Of a stretch of DNA of 64,000 nt, positions 49,001-57,700 are shown piece by piece. A model generated the notes under the pieces. That model was not told where the DNA came from, searched no databases, and saw only the letters and a list, made by a program, of their open reading frames with translations. The stretch lies in assembly GCA_949126835.1 (NCBI GenBank), contig OX421497.1, positions 21,349,409-21,413,408 of the forward strand, read 5' to 3'. The position numbers and the translations under genes are program-made. Positions within the stretch are counted from its first letter, which is position 1, and every line of letters starts with the position of its first letter. This DNA comes from Anisus vortex. Taxonomy: Eukaryota; Mollusca; Gastropoda; Planorbidae.

Positions 49001-49168
49001 CGAACCAGTTGGTACATCAACATCCACTTTCTTTTTTCTAGAATGTTGATGTTGATCAGTGCCAACCAAATAATCATCCTTACTGTCAAGTTTTTTCTTT
49101 GGTCCTAAGCATAGATCTGGTTTGATGTTTTGTCCTGATTCTGAGTTGCATTCACTGTTCATTTCCAT
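43046..49168 (-). CDS. DEAH-box helicase / RBR E3 ubiquitin ligase fusion, long form (2040 aa)
   Basis: A single uninterrupted frame. Residues 1-370 are Lys/Ser-rich with two weak alpha/beta modules (about 70-155 and 230-305); a third similar one is at 377-465. A coiled-coil-like stretch follows (475-560). Helicase motifs: GETGSGKST 615-623, TQPRKVAA 643-650, DEAH 712-715, SAT 744-746, TNCAETSITIDG 866-877, QRKGRAGR 913-920, then HA2-like (about 940-1040) and OB-like (about 1120-1230) regions. An RRM-like segment (1350-1405, NPWGFIRYGS) and a KH-like segment (about 1735-1810) precede the RBR: RING1 from C1827/C1830, BRcat 1919-1962, Rcat 1989-2036 with catalytic-type C2002 in EGCNHMEC. The layout resembles plant proteins annotated DEAH11/DEAH12. 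Expected activities are NTP-dependent RNA remodelling and ubiquitin transfer through a thioester. RING1 has GCCHSYC where the paralogue has GCGHSYC. The first ATG of the frame was taken; a 5' UTR intron may end near 49185. Confidence 0.93.
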   Translation of the reverse strand: MEMNSECNSESGQNIKPDLCLGPKKKLDSKDDYLVGTDQHQHSRKKKVDVDVPTGSISHTDSSVLTTKAVFTIYKQFENVLELKDKISTCMKKVKRSVNPELVDEEIVCSEGKGKCTLLFPQTVTKRNAEKFIMDLDRIVNTDLNSTVSFNLYSFVDKNPDALNDTNQKLKMNMIDKKVIFEAAPNVKSDQMSNAKKDMSEPLPIINKASVMTSNTKDDHYNQATSSIPTSVKVKIMARDVDTNTILDLLSPIKDLQTSLEKVTVDSSNNTCSHCTLVTTSKSAALRITKQINATKWNVNIEAFVAKHKQNRLINGKALSIKKDMAKGECHKQHLPSTRRKKDIEKQKDLILQSGSKSSDPKTKCKKKRNKSCVQCLKAWLKIDKHFEQDKDLKRIIRRNHQHLNPSGTLNIVDDSIMQRDKRTSCTVVITTKGTNPETLLHNLCKEMEKTIGRKVELIISKSVENNSSERKEPDKENIRNVEKMKNCIQDTLGQIESKTQSILKTHYKKISEVEKKHTKLLERNDEDNSSELKATEDKIEELKRQSVVFQEWCSTMSNKLHEIDPSQIKKAELTALTQQVGVECQRLANALPMYARRKDIVDKVSSNQVSIILGETGSGKSTQLVQYLYEAGLTQTGQIVCTQPRKVAAITLAERVAKEMVKVVGHLVGYKTGVRKKMSDATKIIFSTDHSLLNECLKNQNFSGYSCIIVDEAHERSIYTDLLLGMIKKCLPERPDLKVIITSATIDPSIFIQYFHSEPELSVSGRMFPVDIIYDDSDTDVEFEDYERKAVAKALEVHRHEEPGDILVFLTSPVEIMRCCEEFEKQMKGARNFKCFPLHGQLPPEEQKKVFDQLKDGMRKIVFATNCAETSITIDGIKFVIDTGVVKEVKYDAKKNISILGTHVISKSSANQRKGRAGRTASGKCFRLYSEKGYNSMELASKPEILRVHLGQAVLKLAALGIDCTSYDFVESPGQNTIDAAMSSLFHLGAMSKDGITDLGKWINKLPFDPRQGFLIYHGMQENVLYDAVVIASLLTNGSNIFYRGMSETDQQKSSKSKTRFASQDGDVFTWLQVYKDWIKEPKTSQSKWCKNNSINYKVISYTRQEVEEIAEILNKEAKVKMGNTFSENVQVINLFKKLIFQAYTSSLSHFLGHLRAGYYALKIEKQIHFHPSSSLLSLNSQPEWIVYTDLTETTRAFIKGISIVDEGWVVEALQQGRLSFSMEDVKERKIEVVHKEELGMTMFRNLVGPRYSHLRELEEELLTSGMSTVVVEADGELGIIDVHSSSPMNANIVKELKKSKKITLQSLQLDEDEIAVIKNSNGSDASGFRVVLGQGGSVKTLLMPDESNKIIIKKSSFRTTEEEIRNKFSVYGNILECIKFKSSNPWGFIRYGSKYEAKFAVESTEDGDKNVAWLKTEIECKKAQSKFEVKVTWCRRAIIGNGKAYIKCPAIDQASLLGQHINLSHGPCEIKLPEGGNDLICFNTQKASEKEIEDSVLSLVNFDKRIARQLFVIVVRFKVPAWENEVNEMKNLLTNELKKFATILKVPHNNFQINVKTPKDSSINYTGFINFDKISEGEQLCKFIRNKLTIEGEPVDVNPTLKTTLFVSSAIMIKIKKHFDETVEYLKSESYVDINVREMKLGDVAVDIRSVSAKYLVEARDLFQKLLDGEVIDCSLSDFTRRILKQEGKKMLKGIEEKLDILIVVDERRERIQLYGSHVDINNSKFRINEYLEQLLKAKKIEIVLSGHGKPPGIMKELMKKFGDLPDGIVKNFDLTDIDIDFKRQKMSIFGPPEAVDKTEQCIKDIEQNLASRVSLHYEKWMPDCVVCMCPIENHCELYRLEGCCHSYCHSCINMMVRVAVDDKKFPIDCAQENCQIPLVWKDLRFCLKQKWILETKLVLYSLDSLVAKNSSHYKYCKTANCPVVYEVTETEEGNEFNCPACLNSICTSCHANYHVGLSCKMFISQQESDKMFERWKQADPKNRKSCPSCKAPVEKNEGCNHMECTACKIHFCWICLASFQDEQDCYKHLRKLHGGII

Positions 49169-49839
49169 ATCTTTTCTATTATTAATACTTTCTGATTAGC
49201 CAATTAAAAATTAATAATAAAGAATCAGGCCTGTTGTATTTGAATGGCTAAGTAATTAATACAGACATGATATGAGTGGAAGTAGTGTTCTTTTTTTTTC
49301 ATGTTGTTTCAATTGCATAGACACAACTGCATGCATTTTAGCATGTTATTTCTGTAAGCTACTTAATTCTTTGCATATTGAATGCATTTAAATATGCCAC
49401 AATAAACTGATCAAATATGGCTCTGAAAATAAAAAATAAAAACTCAATTAAGAAATGTGTAAGCAAATAATAATCACATTTTTTTTTAACTTATCAGACT
49501 ATTGGCACACTTTTGTTGGGCCAATATCAGAATATAATAATACTTAAAAGGTGGTCTAATATTGCTGGGATAAATAGTGTGATTCCAGGGTAGATCTAAG
49601 AGCCCACATATATATTGCTAATCTATTTACCTACATTAATGAGTATTTGTTTCTGTATATGTTGAGATATTCACAGAAAGAATGAGATGAATCACACCCA
49701 AAATGAACTATGCATAAGAAAATGTAAGTTTTGAAGAAACAATTCCTTTCAAAATACCTCGCTGTGAATGATTGTGTTTTTATAGTCTTTAGCTTCATTC
49801 TACTAATTTGTATAGTATCCCCTTTAGACCCTTTTGGTC
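49169..49839. other. 5' flank of the long helicase-RBR gene
   Basis: AT-rich. A possible splice acceptor (minus sense GGCTAATCAG) lies just upstream of the start codon. No convincing TATA or initiator can be assigned. Confidence 0.4.
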
Positions 49840-50025
49840 CACGGGCAAATGAAGCAGTTTCACAAGTTTACGTGGCTATGGCATATCAGGGATTATGTGG
49901 CCAGCACAATACCCAGCCTTCAGAGCTGGATAAACTCGGGGACACCATCCATACCAAGATGTGAACCATGGACTTTTGGTAGCACTATATGAGCTCACTG
50001 CCACTGGATCATCATGCCCCATCAT
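49840..50025 (-). mobile_element. SINE (family S1) fragment
   Basis: Minus-sense body and decayed head: GATGATCCAGTGGCAGTGAG and GGTTCACATCTTGG (B box region), then CCGAGTTTATCCAGCTCTG and GTGCTGGCCACATAA. The frame at 49731-49964 lies over it. Confidence 0.7.
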
Positions 50026-50639
50026 ACTCTACCTACTACTCTATAATATACAGCCTATATAACATTCAAGCCAAAGTAGGGTTCTGGGCATCTCGGCTTA
50101 ATAAAAAGTAGTTAACAGTAACATAGAGTTTAGAGTCTATATTTATAAAAGCTATTTAAATTAGGTCAAATAAAATTAGTATTTAAAAAACAATAAGGTC
50201 TAATTGATTTATATAACAAATCCTATGCCCTAAGCTTGGCCAATTGAGTTAAAATAAACATAATAAGAAATAGTCATATTATCTTGAGTCTGGAGGCCAG
50301 GGTCAGCCAAGTCGGATATATTAACTTTAATGAGAGTGCAAATATAACCTGGAGATGTATGAATGTGATGTGCTCATAACAAACACAGAAGCCCATTCCA
50401 CATGTAGGCATTTGAGGAAAAGCTGATTCTATTCTATAAATATGGTTAAAACCACAGTTTGAGGACAAATATGTCTCTATTCCTCGTATTTCTCAAGGAG
50501 CCATCAACCCTTTGAAATATATTGTCTTCATGCATTATTAATGTGCCTTCTGATTGGCAAGATTTGAAACTGTTGAATACGCTTTTTTTTACTTTCCTCA
50601 TGATTATGTCCCTTGTAGTGGATAGGGGAGAAAAAAAGG

Positions 50640-51375
50640 AGACAAGAGTGGATGTGTGTTGAGACAGGGAGTTGAGGTGTGTAGAGACAGGGAGTTGAGG
50701 TGTGTAGAGACAGGGAGTTGAGGTGTGTAGAGACAGGGAGTTGAGGTGTGTAGAGACAGGGAGTTGAGGTGTGTAGAGACAGGGAGTTGAGGTGTGTAGA
50801 GACAGGGAGTTGAGGTGTGTAGAGACAGGGAGTTGATATGAGTAGAGACAGGGAGTTGAGGTGTGTAGAGACAGGGAGTTGAGATGTGTAGAGACAGGGA
50901 GTTGAGGTGTGTAGAGACAGGGAGTTGAGGTGTGTAGAGACAGGGAGTTGAGGTGTGTAGAGACAGGGAGTTGAGGTGTGTAGAGACAGGGAGTTGAGGT
51001 GTGTAGAGACAGGGAGTTGAGGTGTGTAGAGACAGGGAGTTGAGGTGTGTAGAGACAGGGAGTTGAGATGTGTAGAGACAGGGAGTTGAGATGTGTAGAG
51101 ACAGGGAGTTGAGGTGTGTAGAGACAGTGAGTTGAGATGTGTAGAGACAGGGAGTTGAGGTGTGTAGAGACAGGGAGTTGAGATGTTTGTTGAGACAGGG
51201 AGTTGAGATGTGTAGAGACAGGGAGTTGAGGTGTGTAGAGACAGGGAGTTGAGATGTGTAGAGACAGGGAGTTGAGGTGTGTATAGACAGGGAGTTGAGG
51301 TGGTAGAGACAGGGAGTTGAGGTGTGTTGAGACAATGAGTTGAGGTGTGTAGAGACAGGGAGTTGATATGAGTAG
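50640..51375. repeat. 23-bp minisatellite (about 31 units)
   Basis: Unit GAGACAGGGAGTTGAGGTGT plus GTA; variants GAGATGTGTA and TATGAGTA. Because 23 is not a multiple of 3 and the unit lacks minus-strand stops, two long minus-strand frames (up to 321 codons) read through with a 23-residue period. These are artefacts. It lies between the two divergent helicase genes. Confidence 0.97.
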
Positions 51376-52312
51376 AGAGAAAAGGGAGAGAAATATGACC
51401 TCGTTGCCCAAAAATAATGTTGAGCCTTGGTCTGAGTCAGTCTATAGCCTATAGACTAGAGCTATGGCTTAGGCCTAGGCTTATTATGGCTTATACGGTA
51501 CTTATAGGCCTACCATACCCGCCGCCTTTTTTTTATACCAATAGCTATAGACTATAGAGCTTACGCATAATAATTATAGTATGATATAGGCCTACAATTA
51601 CAATGGTGACAATGCCAATAAACTGAACATTTACTTAATGCGATATCATAATAAATAATATAACTTTCATATGTCAGGATATATGTCATATATATATGCC
51701 TATATATACTATTCACATATCATATAGTGAATATAGTGATAGTAAAGAGTGACAAAATTACATGTAGCCTATTCAAATTATCGATTCATTATTAATATTA
51801 TAGTTAGGCCTACTATTAGTAGCATATAAAGCAATTATAATGAATATTATTATATTTTATAATATTATAATATTTATATATTATATAATTATAATTATAA
51901 AGGCCTAAGCGGCCTAAGCCTAATTTAATAAGAGCCTAATTAACATATGATATTTATGACTAATTATTTTTATTCCAACCTCGACTCGATAAAAAAGTTT
52001 AAAGATGATATTTACAAATTGTATGATTACCTTAATTTAACTCACTATAGTTTCATAAGGTTTGTAGACGCTTATATAGTCTAGGTAGGTCATAAATTAC
52101 AGCAATGGATAACTCAAAAGCTTGCAAAATTGTATGTAGGTAAAACCATATTTATAATAGTCTATGGTAAAACAAATAGAAAGGGGAACTTGAATTCATC
52201 TAGAGTTCTGAGAAACCATACGGAGTATGATTTACAAAAGTGTACCGTTAATATATCTCCTATAGACAAACTAAATAATATATGCCTATAGCATTAGTAG
52301 TAGAGATATAAT
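51376..52312. other. AT-rich spacer dense in TAGGCCTA palindromes
   Basis: Contains TAGGCCTA at 51470, 51505, 51587 and 51805, and many near matches, plus long A/T palindromes (51850-51900). No exon seen. Confidence 0.6.
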
Positions 52313-52565
52313 ATATGATAACATTTCTTTATTGATCCAAATAAATGGAAATGTGACTTGATTACAGATGTTTTGTCTTTCATCATATTTTAAACAATAT
52401 AAAAGAGCTAATTATACTCAAGCACATAAATATACTTATAAAAATAGACATGCATGCACACTATAATATAGGCCTATATTATAATATATCACACGTATAG
52501 GGCCTACAATTTATCATACAAGAAAACATTAATTAGTAGGCCATTGTATTATGGCTGATTTAAAC
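52313..52565 (-). repeat. dispersed LINE-like 3' end, copy 2
   Basis: Matches 2640-2900 in the same strand sense (ATTTCTTTATTGATCCAAA, TTGATTACAGATGTTTTGTC, AATTTATCAT). It has a short insert rich in TATAATATAGGCC words near 52462-52505. Confidence 0.6.
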
Positions 52566-53839
52566 GAAACATTTATTCATTTTAAATCTATCCCATTTAT
52601 CTGTATTTTTTATACAAAGATTCAATTAGATCATTTCGGTATTTATTATGTTTTCAATGGCGATTTTTTAATCAGGCTACATGAAATAAAGGCTTAGGCT
52701 TAGACTATAGGATTTAAAGAGTTATAACCCATAGGCCTACATAAATAAATAGGCTTACTTTTTCTGATCAACATTTTAGGTGAATTTCTCTTGTTCAACT
52801 GTATAGTTTTAATAAAATACATTTAATTTGAGAAATTGTAGGCTACTCAAAAATGCAGAATATATAATTAGACAATGTATGTAGGAATTTAGTTAACACC
52901 GCATTTCAGGTAAAGGATATTTCCGTTTATTAAGTCACTACTAAAAATAGACATTGCAATATTTGTGTATTTAGTATATTCTAAATCTATAGTAGTGTAC
53001 TTCGTAAGATAAATGTAGATTAAAATACTTTTATTAATTTTTTAATTATGCAAAAGTGCGAATAAAATACTTCTTCATTTGTTGTAATGTAAATAATAAC
53101 GAATGTTTTAAATTTAGTTGTAGGCGTATGCTAGTTTACAGTCTACTTTCATTTTTAAATAAATTTTAATTCATTATTTATTAGTTATGGTTTCAGTTTC
53201 GAAATTCATTTTTTAACTGTGTTGCTGTGTTTTTGGAATCCAGATCATCTGGTCGTCTGTCAAAGTCAAAGGAAAATAAACTGATTAGTAGTAATTTATT
53301 AATATTGTAGTAGGCTATCCTGTAGTGTCTAATCTTAAAATTGTAACTTATACTTATAGTTATAAGTTATAGTATAGGCCTACTTTTATAATAAATAATA
53401 TTATAATACTATCTCTATTATTAGCCTACTGTTAGGATTAGTATTAGTATAATTAGTGTTATCATAATATAGGCTAATAAACTTTATTATGGGCATATAT
53501 TCATATAGCCTATATATAATATATAATATTAACTATACTATTAACTAGGCCCTATATTCTATAGCCTATAGTATAGTATAGGCCTATATTCACATTAATA
53601 AATGTCGCATTATTTTTTTTTAAATAGGGGATAATCAATCGACCTATGAAAACTGAAATGAAAGGAACAAAAAAATATATAAGGTAAGTTATAAGTTAAA
53701 AGAATATATTTTAAATAACTATAACTATATTATAGCCTGTATATTTGGATCTGCACCCTGAGCCATCAGCTTTAATTATCATTATTATGTCATTTTGATG
53801 CTGATGGTTAGGCCTAGTAGCCTATAAGTCTTGGCAAAC

Positions 53840-54215
53840 CAGTCAACAGAAGCCTTGATCTCTTCCATGCATTCATAGATCTGAGCAGGGCTTTTTGATC
53901 TTGTAAGCTGATAAACTCTTCAACATACTGTCAAAGACTGGCTGCCCACAAAAACTACTAAACCTGATCATTTCGTTCCAAGAAAGCACTGAAAGTCATG
54001 CACTGTACAATATGATGGTGACACTTCCAGCCCTTTTGACATTTAGACAGGAGTAGAACTGGGCTTTGTCTTTGTCCCAGCTCTCTTTTGGTATCTTTTT
54101 CAACACTTCCAAAAAATACATTCTGAGAATTATCTACGGAATGAATCTATCTGCAAATCCAATAAAAAAAGGGCTTTTCCAGCTGACCAAGGGCAAAAAG
54201 AAGGGTCCTTAAAAC
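53840..54215 (+). pseudogene. decayed reverse-transcriptase fragment
   Basis: One frame reads DKLFNILSKTGCPQKLLNLI (about 53909) and, after shifts, remnants of the block before the catalytic site: a GVKxGCVLAPTLFGIFF-like stretch now broken by stops (about 54045-54105). Only the middle of an RT domain survives. It is about 600 bp upstream of the short helicase gene. Confidence 0.6.
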
Positions 54216-54798
54216 AATAGTCAAAGACATTCTATTCACAGATATATAGTATTACAATATAGGCATGATTATATATGATATTTCAGAATACCATATAATT
54301 CAAAAAAATTCTATATATTACTATTATAATACTATGTCAATATGTTAAACATTAGCTGATATAACTTCTACTTTTAGATATTCTTATATTATTTAGCCTC
54401 CCATAATAGACTATAGGCTATTTTTTTGTGCTTGAAATTAAGCTGATAAGATGAATTCAACTCAGTTTTTTTTTTCAATTTTGATATGTTCTGAAGAATT
54501 GAAATACTAAATAAAAGATCGCCCTAGTCTTTGTTGCTTTATTTAAAGGGTAATAATATTAAAAGATGACACATTTTTAACACCTTCATAATCTGCTTAC
54601 AGCTAATTGCATATTTTTTCTTACAGGTATGAAACAATTTCATTTTAAATAGGAACTTTAATTTGGAAACTGCTGAAGTATAACTGTAGGCTACAATAGA
54701 GTGAGTGTTACAACTTCAACAGTGCCCTTTGAATTAAAATTTACTTCTAAAATGACACTTTTTTCATGGTAATATCCTTGTAGAATCAGTAAAGAGAA
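54216..54798. other. 5' flank of the short helicase-RBR gene
   Basis: AT-rich. Two plausible acceptors (TTTTTTCTTACAG near 54627 and CCTTGTAG near 54782) suggest a spliced 5' UTR ending just before the start codon. No sequence similar to the N-terminal extension of the long paralogue was seen here. Confidence 0.45.
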
Positions 54799-57700
54799 AT
54801 GAGTGCAAATAGAAGCTCAAACTCAAAGACATTTTATAGAAGCCAGTCTAATGGTCTTCATGTACCAGAGTCCTCTCACTCACAAGATGATCCAAGAACT
54901 ATAAAAGCCTGGCTGGAAATCGATAAACGATTTGGAAGTGAGGAAGATTTCAAAAGGATAATACAAATAACTCATAAATATATAAATCATTCTGGCTCTT
55001 TAAATATTGTGGATGATTCAATAATACAAGGAGCCAAGAAAACATCATGTGCAGCTGTTATCACTACTAAAGGTACAAATCCTGAAACTTTACTACAAAA
55101 CTTGTGTGAGGAAATGGAGAAAACCATAGGTAGAAAGGTGGAACTCATTATTTCCAAGTCAGTTGAACATAATTCTAGTGAAAGGAAAGAGCCTGATAAA
55201 GAAAATATCAGAAATGTAGAAAAAATGAAAAATTATATCCGAGACACGCTCAAACAGATTGAATCCAAGACTCAATCTATTTTAGAAAATCATAATAAAA
55301 AAATTTCTGAAGTAGAAAAAAAACACACAAAACTAATAGAAAAAACTGATGAAGATAATTCAAGTGAACTGACAGCTACTGAAGATAAAATTGAAGAATT
55401 AAAAAGACAGTCAGTAGTTTTTCAAGAATGGTGTTCTACTATGAGCAATAAGCTAAATAAAATTGATCCAAGTCAAGTAAATAAAGCTGAATTAACTGCC
55501 CTTACCCAACAAGTTGGTGTTGAATGTCAAAGACTAGCAAATGCTCTTCCAATGTATGCACGAAGAAAAGACATTGTTGACAAGGTCATATCTAACCAGG
55601 TGTCAATAATTCTGGGAGAGACAGGATCTGGTAAAAGCACCCAGTTGGTGCAGTATCTTTATGAAGCTGGTTTGACTCAAACTGGACAAATTGTTTGTAC
55701 TCAGCCCAGAAAAGTGGCAGCAATAACTCTGGCAGAGAGAGTTGCTAAAGAAATGGTTAAGGTAGTTGGACATCTTGTTGGATATAAAACTGGTGTCAGA
55801 AAAAAAATGTCTGATGCCACCAAAATTATCTTCTCAACTGATCACAGCTTACTGAATGAATGCCTGAAAAATCAAAACTTCTCAGGTTATTCTTGTATAA
55901 TTGTGGATGAAGCCCATGAAAGAAGTATTTACACTGATCTTTTACTAGGCATGATTAAAAAATGTTTACCTGAAAGACCTGATTTAAAAGTGATCATAAC
56001 ATCAGCAACCATTGACCCTAGCATATTTATTCAGTATTTTCATTCTGGGCCTGAGTTGAGTGTATCTGGCAGAATGTTTCCTGTGGAACTTATTTATGAT
56101 GACTCTGATACGGACGTGGAATTTGAAGATTATGAAAGAAAGGCTGTTGCTAAGGCTCTTGAGGTTCACAGACATGAGGAACCTGGTGATATTTTGGTCT
56201 TTCTTACCTCCCCTGTAGAAATTATGAGATGCTGTGAAGAATTTGAAAAGCAAATGAAAGGAGCCAACAATTTTAAATGTTTTCCATTACATGGCCAATT
56301 GCCACCTGAAGAACAAAAGAAAGTATTTGACCAACTAAAGGATGGAATTAGAAAAATTGTATTTGCTACAAACTGTGCTGAAACTTCCATTACTATTGAT
56401 GGCATCAAATTTGTCATAGACACTGGAGTTGCCAAAGAAGTGAAATATGATGCCAAGAAAAACATAAGTATACTTGGCACTCATGTCATAAGTAAGAGTT
56501 CAGCCAATCAAAGAAAAGGTCGGGCTGGACGTACTGCAAGTGGAAAATGTTTTAGACTTTTTTCTGAAAAGGGATACAACTCAATGGAATCAGCCAGTAA
56601 GCCTGAGATACTGAGAGTTCATTTAGGTCAGGCTGTTCTCAAGTTAGCTGCATTAGGAATTGATTGCACTTCCTATGACTTTGTTGAATCTCCAGGACAA
56701 GATGCCATTGATGCTGCAATGTCCTCACTGTTCCATCTGGGTGCTATGTCCAAAGATGGAATAACAGACCTTGGAAAGTGGATCAATAAGCTTCCATTTG
56801 ATCCCAGGCAAGGTTTTCTTATTTATCATGGAATGCAAGAAAATGTCCTTTATGATGCAGTTGTTATAGCTTCATTACTCACTAATGGAAGCAACATTTT
56901 CTATAGAGGTATGTCAGAAACAGACCAACAAAAGTCTTCCAAAAGTAAAACCAGATTTGCTTCACAAGATGGCGATGTATTCACTTGGTTACACATATAT
57001 AAAGACTGGATCAAAGAGCCTAAAACGAGTCAATCCAAATGGTGCAAGAATAACAGCATTAATTACAAAGTTATCAGTTACACAAAACAGGCAGTTGAAG
57101 AAATGGCAGAAATTCTTAACAAAGAAGCCAAAGTAAAGATGGGAAATACTTTTTCAGAAAATGTTCAAGTTATAAACCTGTTCAAAAAGCTCATCTTTCA
57201 GGCTTATACTTCTTCTTTATCTCATTTCTTGGGTCATTTAAGAGCAGGTTATTATGCTTTGAAAATAGAAAAACAAATTCATTTCCATCCCTCATCAAGT
57301 TTGTTAAGTCTGAATTCTCAGCCTGAGTGGATTGTTTACACTGACCTTACAGAAACAACTCGAGCCTTTATTAAAGGTATTTCTATAGTTGATGAAGGGT
57401 GGGTAGTGGAAGCCCTGCAGCAAGGGAGACTATCATTTAGCATGGAAGATGTAAAAGAAAGAAAAATTGAAGTTGTGCACAGAGAAGAGCTTGGTATGAC
57501 AATGTTTAGAAATCTGGTCGGTCCAAGGTACTCACACTTGCGTGAATTGGAAGAGGAACTTTTAACTAGTGGAATGTCAACAGTTGTAGTAGAAGCTGAC
57601 AGAGAATTAGGAATCATTGATATATATTCTTCCTCACCCATGAATGCCAACATTGTAAAAGAGCTTAAAAAATCTAAGAAAATCACTTTACAATCCTTGC

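Noticed and set aside
50446..51411. 321- and 243-codon minus-strand open frames with repeated LPVSTHLNSLSLHTST
   Set aside because: They are read-through of the 23-bp minisatellite; period 23 residues in more than one frame, no real gene signal.
49169..54798. Shared bidirectional promoter for the two helicase-RBR genes
   Set aside because: The 5.6-kb gap is filled with a minisatellite and element remnants, and the two 5' flanks show no similarity or recognisable core promoter.
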